This document shows positions 1-7,820 of a DNA stretch of 64,000 nt, one piece after another. The notes under the pieces were generated by a model. The model saw only the letters and a list, made by a program, of their open reading frames with translations, was not told where the DNA came from and did no database searches. The DNA lies in the NCBI GenBank assembly GCA_947503305.1, contig CANNDF010000004.1:124001-188000 (forward strand), given 5' to 3'. A program made the position numbers and the translations under genes. Position 1 is the first letter of the stretch; each line of letters begins with the position of its first letter. The DNA is from an uncultured Dokdonia sp. Lineage in GTDB: Bacteria; Bacteroidota; Bacteroidia; Flavobacteriales; Flavobacteriaceae.

Positions 1-216
1 TTCTTTACCATATTGGGCTAGAAATGGTTTTAATTCGGCTTGAGAAGCGATCATAGGGTTTTCTGGAGTGCCTTTTGGGAATATTTTTTCTTTTGGAACT
101 TCTGGTATTGTATCTACCTTAATTATGGGCTGAGGTATTTCTTTCTTTGCAGATTTAGTATCTTGACAACTAAAGCCTATAAAAGCCAAAACTAAAAGAA
201 TAATATACCTACGCAT
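1..216 (-). CDS. Lipoprotein, N-terminal fragment (runs off the window)
   Basis: The first 72 codons of a minus-strand gene; the rest lies before position 1. The N-terminus has two Arg, a hydrophobic stretch and a lipobox ending in GFSC (Cys17), followed by a charged linker rich in Lys, Glu and Pro. This is a typical type II signal, so the product should be anchored in a periplasmic or outer membrane leaflet. No domain is recognisable in the visible part. Its start codon (cat at 214-216) lies only two bases from the start of the plus-strand Nudix gene, so each gene's promoter must lie inside the other's coding region or one of the starts is further in. Confidence 0.7.
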   Translation of the reverse strand, partial: MRRYIILLVLAFIGFSCQDTKSAKKEIPQPIIKVDTIPEVPKEKIFPKGTPENPMIASQAELKPFLAQYGKE

Positions 217-218
217 AA

Positions 219-863
219 ATGAATTTTGAAAAATGTTTACGATTGCTTTCAAAAATAAGCAATTTGCCATTGCCAGGAAAAGAAGCTCAATTTATGATGG
301 CTCCTATGGAGCGAGTCAAAGAACTTACAGATATCGATATAGAAAAAATGAATCCCAAACAAGCGGGAGTCATGGCTCTTTTTTACCCTGATCATGAGAA
401 GGAAGCTCGCCTTATTTTAATGCTTAGAAAAACATATAAAGGAGTGCATTCTAATCAAGTTGGATTTCCAGGAGGTAAAGTAGAAAAGGAAGATATAAAT
501 CTAGAAGCTACAGCTTTACGGGAAACCGAAGAAGAAATAGGAGTGGAGCGCTCAATGATTACAGTTGTAAAAAAAATGACAAACATTTTTATTCCTCCTA
601 GTAATTTTAAAGTACAGGCCTTTATAGGATATATGACTCAGACACCTATATTTATTCCACAAGAAGATGAGGTAGAGGCATTGATAGAGGTCAAGCTAAA
701 TGACTTTCTTTCTGATAATGCAATAATTACAAAAACGATTACAACTTCTTATGCTGTTGATATAGAAGTTCCTGCGTTCGAATTAAATGGGCACGTCGTC
801 TGGGGTGCTACGGCTATGATGTTGAGCGAACTAAGGGTTCTTTTAGGAGAAGCCCATAAATAG
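219..863 (+). CDS. Nudix hydrolase, CoA-pyrophosphatase (NudL) type
   Basis: A 214-residue Nudix enzyme. The segment from residue 82 to 109 carries FPGG followed by an acidic stretch and RETEEEIG, the Nudix box in the slightly longer form typical of the NudL/CoA-diphosphatase subfamily; the Glu residues 102-106 should bind the metal. The family cleaves CoA and acyl-CoA to 4'-phosphopantetheine and adenosine 3',5'-bisphosphate. The N-terminal pattern (LPG..AQ..M.P..R) also fits that subfamily and argues for the start used here. It is followed 80 bases later by an acyltransferase, a pairing that is plausible for lipid/CoA metabolism but is inference. Confidence 0.88.
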   Translation: MNFEKCLRLLSKISNLPLPGKEAQFMMAPMERVKELTDIDIEKMNPKQAGVMALFYPDHEKEARLILMLRKTYKGVHSNQVGFPGGKVEKEDINLEATALRETEEEIGVERSMITVVKKMTNIFIPPSNFKVQAFIGYMTQTPIFIPQEDEVEALIEVKLNDFLSDNAIITKTITTSYAVDIEVPAFELNGHVVWGATAMMLSELRVLLGEAHK

Positions 864-873
864 ATGGGTTTTG

Positions 874-881
874 TATATTTG
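874..881 (+). promoter_or_regulatory. Putative -7 element (TATATTTG)
   Basis: A perfect match to the Bacteroidota -7 consensus TAnnTTTG, 65 bases before the acyltransferase start. No convincing TTG -33 element is found at the expected spacing, so this is only half a promoter. Confidence 0.35.
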
Positions 882-945
882 TCATTCGCTTTTATACTAA
901 CAGCTTATCTAGCTGAAACAAAAAGCACTCAACTTAAATGTTTAT

Positions 946-1749
946 ATGGGTTTATTTAAAACCAATCCTTTTGGTCATATTTTATTTTTAAAGCGTTGGC
1001 TTATTCGATTTGCTGGAGCAATGACCCATCGTCGTTATAGAGGATTTAATGAACTTCAAATTGAAGGTTCAGAACTTCTTAAAAACCTTCCAGATACAGG
1101 AGTTCTTTTTGTATCAAACCATCAGACCTATTTTGCAGATGTAGTGGCCATGTTTCATGTATTTAATGCTAGTTTAAGTGGACGTGAAGATTCTATAAAA
1201 AACATAGGATATTTATGGAAACCTAAATTGAATATGTATTATGTTGCCGCAGGAGAAACAATGAAAAGTGGATTACTCCCACGTATACTTGCCTATGCAG
1301 GAGCTATTACTGTAAGTAGAACCTGGCGAGAAAAAGGAAAAGAAATAGAAAGGCAGGTTAATTTTCAAGATACAGAAAATATAGGTGTTGCCTTAAATGA
1401 TGGATGGGTAATTACATTTCCTCAAGGAACTACTAAGCCCTGGAAACCTATCCGAAAAGGAACTGCACATATTATCAAGCAATATAAACCTATTGTTGTT
1501 CCTATAGTCATCGATGGCTTCAGACGTAGTTTTGATAAAAAAGGGCTACGTATAAAAAAACGAGGTATTCTTCAATCTTTTGAAGTTAAAGAACCATTGA
1601 ATATTGATTATGAAAATGATACAGTAGAAAAAATTGTAGAACAATTAGAATATGCTATTGAGCAACATCCATCCTTTCTAAAAGTAATTCCTCAGGAAGA
1701 AATTGAAAAAGAAGAAGAACTTAATAGAACACGTCAATGGGAATATTAG
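946..1749 (+). CDS. 1-acyl-sn-glycerol-3-phosphate acyltransferase (PlsC-like)
   Basis: A 267-residue lysophospholipid acyltransferase that should transfer an acyl chain to lysophosphatidate at the inner membrane. Two catalytic blocks are visible: NHQTYFAD at residues 58-65 (motif I) and FPQGTT at 158-163 (motif III, usually FPEGTR), followed by VPIVIDGF (motif IV). In motif I the His and Asp are separated by five residues rather than the usual four. A second ATG at 938 is in another frame, so 946 is the only sensible start. It follows the Nudix gene on the same strand with an 82-base gap containing a -7-like element. Family assignment is firm; the exact acyl acceptor is not. Confidence 0.85.
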   Translation: MGLFKTNPFGHILFLKRWLIRFAGAMTHRRYRGFNELQIEGSELLKNLPDTGVLFVSNHQTYFADVVAMFHVFNASLSGREDSIKNIGYLWKPKLNMYYVAAGETMKSGLLPRILAYAGAITVSRTWREKGKEIERQVNFQDTENIGVALNDGWVITFPQGTTKPWKPIRKGTAHIIKQYKPIVVPIVIDGFRRSFDKKGLRIKKRGILQSFEVKEPLNIDYENDTVEKIVEQLEYAIEQHPSFLKVIPQEEIEKEEELNRTRQWEY

Positions 1750-1758
1750 TCATATATT

Positions 1759-1968
1759 CTATTGAACAGCTGGATTAAAAAGTTCTCTATAATGTGCATT
1801 TACCCATACGAGTCCTTTGAAATATCCAAAATCTAATAATCTGGTACTAAAGGAAATTTCTATGGAGGTTTGATTCATAATTGGAGAAGGTGTTTGAGTG
1901 CATACGACAGTAGGTGCTTGATTCAAAAAATTATGAAATTCTAGTTTCTGATTAATTTCAAACACCAT
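1759..1968 (-). CDS. Small hypothetical protein
   Basis: A 69-residue reading frame between the end of plsC and a terminator, convergent with plsC. The sequence has balanced composition and no signal peptide or membrane segment. I recognise no family. It could be a real small protein or a chance frame; it is listed because the strand would otherwise be empty between 1750 and 2030 and an ATG start is available. Confidence 0.3.
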   Translation of the reverse strand: MVFEINQKLEFHNFLNQAPTVVCTQTPSPIMNQTSIEISFSTRLLDFGYFKGLVWVNAHYRELFNPAVQ

Positions 1969-2036
1969 AAATATCCTGAATAGGAACTCAACCTTGAAGT
2001 GTCATTATAGAAGCAGCTTAAAAATGTCATCAAAAA

Positions 2037-2066
2037 AAAACTGAAAACCCGCAGGTTTTCAGTTTT
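2037..2066. terminator. Bidirectional terminator hairpin
   Basis: A perfect inverted repeat: arms aaaactgaaaacc and ggttttcagtttt around a cgca loop. Runs of A before and T after mean it can terminate transcription in both directions, serving the convergent genes on either side. Confidence 0.8.
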
Positions 2067-2088
2067 AGAAGTATAGTTTCCCCCAAAA

Positions 2089-2700
2089 TTATACTTCCAT
2101 CTTTTTTAATTCTTTATAATTACGATCTAATCTACGCATGAGTATTCCATAAATCATTTTATAAAGGCCCCACATTATAAGCATAATAATACTTATAATT
2201 ACTACAAACTGTACTATAAGAACTGTTAGACTTCTGTCTGCAAAGATATCAGGACTGTTTTGGATAGTAATAATAAACGCAATAGTAGTGGCAATCGCAA
2301 GAAATGCCATACTAAACCAGATATAGTATTTTACAGTTTTGCGTGTCTTGATAATGTTCTCTAACAATACCTTGGAAGAATCAGTGCTTTGTATTTTTTT
2401 GTAATTCATATAAAACCAAGCAACAAAAAATATAAGAGCACCTATGTGAACAATTGGGATGATAATATCAAATGTCTGTAGTCCAAATTCTTGTTCTTTC
2501 TGTTTGATATCATTACCTCCAAACGCAAAGGATAATATGATCCAAAAAGCAAATTCTATCATACTAATGATAAAAATCCATTTTACAATAGACGAGGATT
2601 TTTTAAGGAGCATTGGGTAAATGTCCTTTTTATCTAATTTAGGTAAGGACGCTTCTTGTTTTTGCCAATCTTTTTTTAATAATTCTAATTCATCTACCAT
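2089..2700 (-). CDS. Four-helix membrane protein partner of an ECF sigma factor
   Basis: A 203-residue protein with an acidic/charged N-terminus of about 35 residues and four predicted transmembrane segments (about 37-60, 78-98, 125-145 and 157-180), ending in a basic tail. It starts four bases after the sigma factor gene, so the two are almost certainly co-transcribed. That position, together with a cytoplasmic N-terminus followed by membrane helices, fits an anti-sigma or sensor role, but there is no recognisable zinc-binding anti-sigma motif. Homologues in flavobacteria are often mislabelled as carotene monooxygenase; nothing here supports that. Confidence 0.75.
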   Translation of the reverse strand: MVDELELLKKDWQKQEASLPKLDKKDIYPMLLKKSSSIVKWIFIISMIEFAFWIILSFAFGGNDIKQKEQEFGLQTFDIIIPIVHIGALIFFVAWFYMNYKKIQSTDSSKVLLENIIKTRKTVKYYIWFSMAFLAIATTIAFIITIQNSPDIFADRSLTVLIVQFVVIISIIMLIMWGLYKMIYGILMRRLDRNYKELKKMEV

Positions 2701-2704
2701 AGTA

Positions 2705-3199
2705 TTATGGGTTTAATATTTTTTTGAGTTTTCCTTTTACACGATTCATTTTTACTCGGGCATTTACTTCTGTGATACCCATCGTTTCAGAAATCTCTTT
2801 ATAATTTTTATCTTCTAGATATAAGAATACTAATGCTTTTTCTATATCATTTAATTTTTTTACTGCAGTGTACATTAACTTTAACTGTTGCTCTATAGTA
2901 TCATCATAATCTTCTGAAGATATACGAAACATAACGCTATCAAAATCTTGTGTTTGCACAGTACGTTTTGATTTACGATAGAGTGTAATTGCAGTATTTA
3001 ATGCTACACGATACATCCAGGTACTAAATTTTGCATCTCCTCTAAATTTGGGAAATGCACGCCATAACTGGATTGTAATTTCTTGAAAGAGATCATTGTG
3101 TTGATCTTGATTATTGGTATATAATCTACAGACTTTGTGCACAATGTTCTGGTTCTCCTCCAGAAGGGTTACAAATTGCTCTTGTAATTGTTTATTCAA
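2705..3199 (-). CDS. ECF-type RNA polymerase sigma factor
   Basis: A 164-residue sigma-70 family protein with only regions 2 and 4. Region 2 (about residues 30-80) contains the helix with FQEITIQLWRAFPKF and the STWMYRVALNTA segment; region 4 (about 115-162) contains a helix-turn-helix with YKEISETMGITEVNARVKMN. The only start codon after an upstream in-frame stop (tag, 3218-3220) is TTG, so translation probably begins at TTG 3197-3199. It is the first gene of a two-gene operon with the membrane protein downstream. It should direct a small extracytoplasmic-stress type regulon; the signal is unknown. Confidence 0.93.
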   Translation of the reverse strand: MNKQLQEQFVTLLEENQNIVHKVCRLYTNNQDQHNDLFQEITIQLWRAFPKFRGDAKFSTWMYRVALNTAITLYRKSKRTVQTQDFDSVMFRISSEDYDDTIEQQLKLMYTAVKKLNDIEKALVFLYLEDKNYKEISETMGITEVNARVKMNRVKGKLKKILNP

Positions 3200-3405
3200 G
3201 GGTTGATTGTTAGTTATCTATTTGTAGGCAGTTGTTGCGTAATGTTACAAAATTTTACAAATAGTTTAGAAGTATCAGTGTATTGTTGTCTAGAGCAAAG
3301 AGCGCTAGCAAAGTTATACTCCAAAGAAGATTACAGAAGACTTTATACTGAGAACCTTATTTTCAAAGTTATGCGTAGATATAATTTAATAACAAGTGAT
3401 AGGGA

Positions 3406-3828
3406 TTATTTTTTATGATATTTATCTCTCATATAAGTTACAGACTGTATCACTAATTCTTTAAGAACATTAATATCGACATCTGCTAGTTTATTAATAT
3501 AAAGGCAGGTTTTACTCGTTTTATGTTTACCAAGTTTATCCAGTAAGGGACCAAAATTCTCAAAACCAGGCATGATATAGAGGCTTATATTTTGTTTTCG
3601 AGGAGAGAAACCCACGATAGGCCATTTACCTTCACGACCACTTGCATAAACATAATGATAAGAGTCAAATCCTACGATACTATCTCCCCACATTTTAGGC
3701 GCGACACCAGTAATTTCTGTCATTAAATCTAGTAGTACAAAACTATCGGTTTTTTTTACAGGATGAGCAACAGCATTTAGAAAATCTTCAACTGAGGCAT
3801 CGTTTACTTTGGTTTTTGGATCGGACAT
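3406..3828 (-). CDS. DUF1801 domain protein
   Basis: A 140-residue soluble protein matching the DUF1801 fold: an N-terminal stretch that reads as helical, then MWGDSIVGF and YHYVYASGREG, and a C-terminal half with ISLYIMPGF. DUF1801 proteins are small cytosolic proteins of unknown molecular function, sharing a YdhG-like fold. It is followed on its upstream side, 41 bases away, by a second protein whose N-terminal domain is also DUF1801-like, so the two are probably co-transcribed and related. No catalytic residues can be proposed. Confidence 0.85.
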   Translation of the reverse strand: MSDPKTKVNDASVEDFLNAVAHPVKKTDSFVLLDLMTEITGVAPKMWGDSIVGFDSYHYVYASGREGKWPIVGFSPRKQNISLYIMPGFENFGPLLDKLGKHKTSKTCLYINKLADVDINVLKELVIQSVTYMRDKYHKK

Positions 3829-3869
3829 AATAGATGAATTTATGTAGAGAGTTTTTTTGACTCTATAGA

Positions 3870-4469
3870 TTAGCAGTTTTTATATTTGTCATGTAGACCT
3901 ACACCTTCTATAATCATAGGGACACATTTTTCTAACCGTCTAAGGCGTGTAGCTTCTTGCTTTGCTCCACCTATATGTTCTGCATATTCTCGTTGCTTAG
4001 AAGGGGTTAATTTTTGGAAGGCACTTTGTAATTCTTCTTTTTTTTGAAATGCATTTTCTAATTCTTCTGGGATTGCTACTTTTTTTGTGTTGCGTTCAGG
4101 TTTTATTTCTTTACCCTCTTTTGCGTTTTCTATAGCTTCCAATATATATTCTAATGCAAGATTTTCGTCTAGGTCTTCCAGGGATTCATAATGAAGAGAT
4201 CTCATGGCTTTTGTTTTTCCATCTTGTGCATTCCGTAAAAGTCCCTTTTTGTCTTTTAAAAAAACACCTTGAAAAAACCAAATACCAAAATGATTTTTAA
4301 ACCGTCCGATACCCAGTACATTACGACCATTAATCGTATAGCATGGGAAACTCCATTTCCATTCTTCTTTTAATTCTGTATCACCTATGATATCACGTAA
4401 TTGGTTGATGCCTTCTTTCCAAGGGGAAGGTTTTGAAAAATAAGCGTCTAGTTTTTCTGCTTTGTCCAT
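3870..4469 (-). CDS. DUF1801/YdeI (OmdA)-type protein
   Basis: A 199-residue protein in two parts: an N-terminal DUF1801-like domain (residues about 1-115, with WKWSFPCYTINGRNVLGI and NHFGIWFFQGVFL) and a C-terminal OmdA/YdeI domain (about 130-195, with AFQKLTPSKQREY and ATRLRRLEKCV). YdeI-type proteins have been linked to resistance to antimicrobial peptides in enterobacteria, but that role is not established here. An in-frame TTG two codons upstream exists; ATG at 4467-4469 is the more likely start. Transcribed divergently from the TonB receptor gene. Confidence 0.85.
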   Translation of the reverse strand: MDKAEKLDAYFSKPSPWKEGINQLRDIIGDTELKEEWKWSFPCYTINGRNVLGIGRFKNHFGIWFFQGVFLKDKKGLLRNAQDGKTKAMRSLHYESLEDLDENLALEYILEAIENAKEGKEIKPERNTKKVAIPEELENAFQKKEELQSAFQKLTPSKQREYAEHIGGAKQEATRLRRLEKCVPMIIEGVGLHDKYKNC

Positions 4470-4526
4470 ACCCAAATTTACAAATTCTACAGTTGAGAGT
4501 CAAAAACTGACAGTTGGGGAGGATAT

Positions 4527-4540
4527 GCTTTCGCGAAAGC
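4527..4540. repeat. 14-bp palindrome GCTTTCGCGAAAGC, copy 1
   Basis: Perfect copy. Intergenic, in the 138-base gap between the divergent starts at 4469 and 4608. It is one of only two copies that lie outside coding sequence. Confidence 0.97.
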
Positions 4541-4570
4541 GTAATTCGCCACATTTTTGCTCCGTAATCA

Positions 4571-4600
4571 ATCAACATCAATCAACATCAATCAATCAAC
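4571..4600 (+). repeat. Tandem ATCAACATCA repeats in a 5' leader
   Basis: Two exact tandem copies of atcaacatca (4571-4580, 4581-4590) followed by a diverged unit (atcaatcaac), directly before the ATG of the TonB receptor gene at 4608. Short tandem repeats in a leader can change copy number by slippage. Confidence 0.75.
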
Positions 4601-4607
4601 AATCGTT

Positions 4608-6767
4608 ATGAGATATTACTTTATTATACTTTTACTTACGGGACTTTCTTTACATGCACAGACTACTATTACTGGAACAGTGACAGATAACAAAGGGTTA
4701 CCCATAGAAGGGGCAAATGTTTATCTGGACGGAACCTATGACGGTGCATCTAGTGATGTAGATGGAAATTTTAGTTTTGAAACAACAGTTACTGGAGATC
4801 AATTGCTACTGATTACGTTTATATCTTATGAACCGTATTCTTATTTTGCTCCCGTGGCTATGATGAATAATCTTACAGTAAAACTTAAAGAAGATGTCAA
4901 CTCCTTAGATACAGTAGTACTATCTGCAGGTACTTTTGAGGCTAGTGATAATAGTAAAATCTCTGTTCTTAAACCGTTAGATGTGGTTACTACTGCTAGT
5001 GCTTTAGGAGATTTTGTAGGTGCTTTACAAACCTTACCTGGTACGACAACTGTAGCAGAGGACGGGCGTCTTTTTGTGAGAGGTGGTGATGCAGGGGAAA
5101 CACAGATTTTTATAGATGGAATTAGAGTATTTACTCCATATACGCCTACCACCAATAATATTCCCACTAGAGGTCGATATAGTCCTTTCCTATTTGATGG
5201 AATTACATTTTCTACAGGGGGATACTCGGCAGAGTATGGTGAAGCATTATCTAGTGTATTACTCTTAAATACAATTGATGAACCTGAGCAAAATAAAACG
5301 GATATAGGAATTATGACTGTAGGAGGTTCATTAGGTCATACACGTAAATGGGAAAAGAGTTCTTTGAGTTTGAGTACATCATATATAAATCTTGCCCCAT
5401 ATATTGAAGCTTTTCCAGATCGTAATGATTGGGAAAAACCAATAGAGGCAATTTCAGGAGAAGCCGTATATAGATATCGTACTACTGATGGGCTGTTTAA
5501 ATTCTATACTGCCTTCGATAGATCGGATTTTGAGTTGACACAAGAAGCGATAGATCTGCCTGATGGTTTGAATTTTAAGCTAAACAACAATAACTTATAT
5601 GTTAATAGCTCATATACAGGGATGTTATCTGATACATGGAGTATAAGAGCAGGAGGGAGTTATACCTATGGAAAAACAAAAATTGGTGTTATTTCTAATG
5701 ATATAGATGACACAGAAAATTCTGCTCATTTTAAAGTGAAATTAAAGAAGCGTTTTTCTAATAGATTTAAACTAGCTTTTGGTGCCGAGCATTTTACGAC
5801 AGATTTTAATGAAGATTTTAGCGGTATTATAAATGATCAAGAGTTTACAGATACTTATGGGTATACAAGTAATATAAGTGCTGCTTTTGCAGAAACAGAC
5901 ATCATTTTTTCAAAAAAGCTTGCTATCAAACTAGGAATACGAGGTTCTTATACAGATTATGCAAGTCAGTTTACGATGTCACCAAGAGCATCCTTAGCTT
6001 ATAAAGTTGGACAAAAGAGTCAGCTCTCACTTGCCTATGGTGATTTTTACCAAAACCCAGGTAATGACTTTTTAAAATTTAGCCAAGAATTAGAAGCACA
6101 AAAGACACAACATTATATTTTAAATTATCAATACAATGAAAACGGACGTATTTTCAGAGCAGAAGCGTATCGTAAAGATTATAATAGGCTTATTACTTTT
6201 GATACTTCTATAGCAAGTTTTGATAGCCAGTTTACAAATAATGGTGATGGATTTGCTCAAGGACTAGATCTATTCTGGAGAGATAATACGAGTATTAAAA
6301 ACATGGATTATTGGGTGAGTTATTCTTTTTTAGATACAGAACGTCAATATCTTAATTTCCCAGAACAGGCAACTCCGTCTTTTGCAAATACACATAATTT
6401 TTCTGTTGTAGGTAAATATTTTATAACAGATTGGAAATCACAAGTAGGAATAAGTTATCAGTTTGGTTCTGGGCGTAATTATACAAATCCCAATGTCCCT
6501 GGGTTTTTACAAGAACAAACAAAATCATTTAATAGTATAAGTCTTAATTGGGCTTATTTGATCTCTCAACAAAAGATATTATATGCATCTATTAATAATG
6601 TATTAGGATTTAATAATATTAATGGGTATGAATATAGTAGCACTCCTGATGTAAATGGTAATTTTAATAGACGGGCTTTAACTCCAGCGGCAGATCAGTT
6701 TTTCTTTGTAGGTTTCTTTTGGACAATTAGTGATGATAAGAATAGTAATCAATTGGATAGTCTATAA
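4608..6767 (+). CDS. TonB-dependent outer-membrane receptor
   Basis: A 719-residue outer-membrane receptor. The signal peptide (MRYYFIILLLTGLSLHAQ) is followed by a carboxypeptidase-regulatory-like domain (ITGTVTDNKG and DVDGNFSFET), then a plug domain (LPGTTTVAEDGRLFVRGG, FIDGIRVF) and a C-terminal beta-barrel rich in alternating aromatic residues. The ATG at 4608 is chosen because the frame upstream to 4557 begins with TTG and runs through the tandem-repeat leader without a signal peptide. There is no SusD partner next to it and it is shorter than SusC-type receptors (about 1000 residues), so a siderophore, vitamin or peptide substrate is more likely than a glycan; the substrate is unknown. 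Confidence 0.92.
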   Translation: MRYYFIILLLTGLSLHAQTTITGTVTDNKGLPIEGANVYLDGTYDGASSDVDGNFSFETTVTGDQLLLITFISYEPYSYFAPVAMMNNLTVKLKEDVNSLDTVVLSAGTFEASDNSKISVLKPLDVVTTASALGDFVGALQTLPGTTTVAEDGRLFVRGGDAGETQIFIDGIRVFTPYTPTTNNIPTRGRYSPFLFDGITFSTGGYSAEYGEALSSVLLLNTIDEPEQNKTDIGIMTVGGSLGHTRKWEKSSLSLSTSYINLAPYIEAFPDRNDWEKPIEAISGEAVYRYRTTDGLFKFYTAFDRSDFELTQEAIDLPDGLNFKLNNNNLYVNSSYTGMLSDTWSIRAGGSYTYGKTKIGVISNDIDDTENSAHFKVKLKKRFSNRFKLAFGAEHFTTDFNEDFSGIINDQEFTDTYGYTSNISAAFAETDIIFSKKLAIKLGIRGSYTDYASQFTMSPRASLAYKVGQKSQLSLAYGDFYQNPGNDFLKFSQELEAQKTQHYILNYQYNENGRIFRAEAYRKDYNRLITFDTSIASFDSQFTNNGDGFAQGLDLFWRDNTSIKNMDYWVSYSFLDTERQYLNFPEQATPSFANTHNFSVVGKYFITDWKSQVGISYQFGSGRNYTNPNVPGFLQEQTKSFNSISLNWAYLISQQKILYASINNVLGFNNINGYEYSSTPDVNGNFNRRALTPAADQFFFVGFFWTISDDKNSNQLDSL

Positions 6768-6824
6768 GAATTAGACTTTAACAATAACAAAGTATATAAC
6801 ATCTATAGCGAAATTATATTTACT

Positions 6825-7220
6825 ATGAACACAAAATTTTTAATGATGTCGAGTGCAATTATTTTAGGAATAATGGGACTTGGTCTAACATTTCTACCTG
6901 AAGAATTATCACAATCAATAGGAATAGGTACACATCAAATTTCTTTATTGATCCTACAAATTTTAGGTTCGCTGTATCTTGGGTTAGCAATACTCAATTG
7001 GATGGCTAAAGATAATCTTATAGGAGGGATTTATAGTAGACCATTACTAATTGGAAATTTAATTCATTTTTTAGTGAGCTCATTTGCGCTTATAAAAATT
7101 GTATCTCATATAGAACAAGCAGTAATTATAATACCTCTTGTAGTTATCTATTCTGTTTTTGCACTTTGTTTTGGATACAGATTTATAGTAGATCCTAATA
7201 GAGTATCTAAGGTAGTATAG
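6825..7220 (+). CDS. Small four-helix membrane protein
   Basis: A 131-residue, very hydrophobic protein with four likely transmembrane segments. The first may be a signal anchor (MNTKFLMMSSAIILGIMGLG). It follows the TonB receptor by 57 bases on the same strand and may be co-transcribed. No family is recognised and there are no conserved polar residues in the membrane that would suggest transport or redox chemistry. Confidence 0.7.
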   Translation: MNTKFLMMSSAIILGIMGLGLTFLPEELSQSIGIGTHQISLLILQILGSLYLGLAILNWMAKDNLIGGIYSRPLLIGNLIHFLVSSFALIKIVSHIEQAVIIIPLVVIYSVFALCFGYRFIVDPNRVSKVV

Positions 7221-7386
7221 ATAGTAACCTTACTACTCTAATTTTAATTATAGTGCTCTTGGATAACAGATTTAGAATAAATATCTGCATTTTTACAATG
7301 CTATCAATTTTAGGAACTACTCTATAGAGATGTTAAAGATATCTGCAAAATGTAAGAAACTTGTATATTAGCAAAAAAAAGAAAAT

Positions 7387-7755
7387 ATGCGACTTTTATT
7401 TATTGTATGCTGTTTGTTTTTAGCTTCTTGTAGTAGTGATGATGGGGGCGAAAGTGTTGAAGTATGTACTACCGAACTTGTCTTTGGATTAAGGGTTGTT
7501 GTTACTGATGCGACTTCTGGTAATCCATTAAGTGGTGTTACTGTAACTGCTCGTGAAGGAGATACATTTACAGAAGTACTTGCAGAAAGTGAGGCTGCAG
7601 GAGTATATTTAGGCGCTGCAGAACGTGCAGGGGCATACACAATTGTAATAGAATTAGAAGGTTTTCAAACGGTTGTTACAGAAACAATTTTTGTGGAAGA
7701 GGATGAATGCCATGTAATTACACAATCATTATCTTTTACCTTAGAAGCACTATAA
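7387..7755 (+). CDS. Lipoprotein with a carboxypeptidase-regulatory-like domain
   Basis: A 122-residue lipoprotein. The lipobox is at FLASC (Cys15), followed by the SSDDGG linker common in flavobacterial lipoproteins. Residues about 33-115 form one beta-sandwich domain of carboxypeptidase-regulatory type, with DATSGNPLSGVTVTA, a central AGVYLGAAERAGAYTI and FQTVVTETIF. Two cysteines (VCTTEL and DECHV) may form a disulfide. Such single domains are usually surface or periplasmic binding modules; no catalytic function is expected. Downstream, after 66 bases, is a secreted hydrolase on the same strand. Confidence 0.8.
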   Translation: MRLLFIVCCLFLASCSSDDGGESVEVCTTELVFGLRVVVTDATSGNPLSGVTVTAREGDTFTEVLAESEAAGVYLGAAERAGAYTIVIELEGFQTVVTETIFVEEDECHVITQSLSFTLEAL

Positions 7756-7820
7756 CGTCTTTTTAAAATAGGACTAGTAAGGGTTCAGGTAATGATTACG
7801 ATACTTGTATAAATCATTTT

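Noticed and set aside
3188-3418. 76-residue plus-strand reading frame in the gap between the sigma factor and the DUF1801 gene
   Set aside because: It overlaps the sigma factor's start region, has no family features and a chaotic composition; the gap more probably holds the sigma operon promoter.
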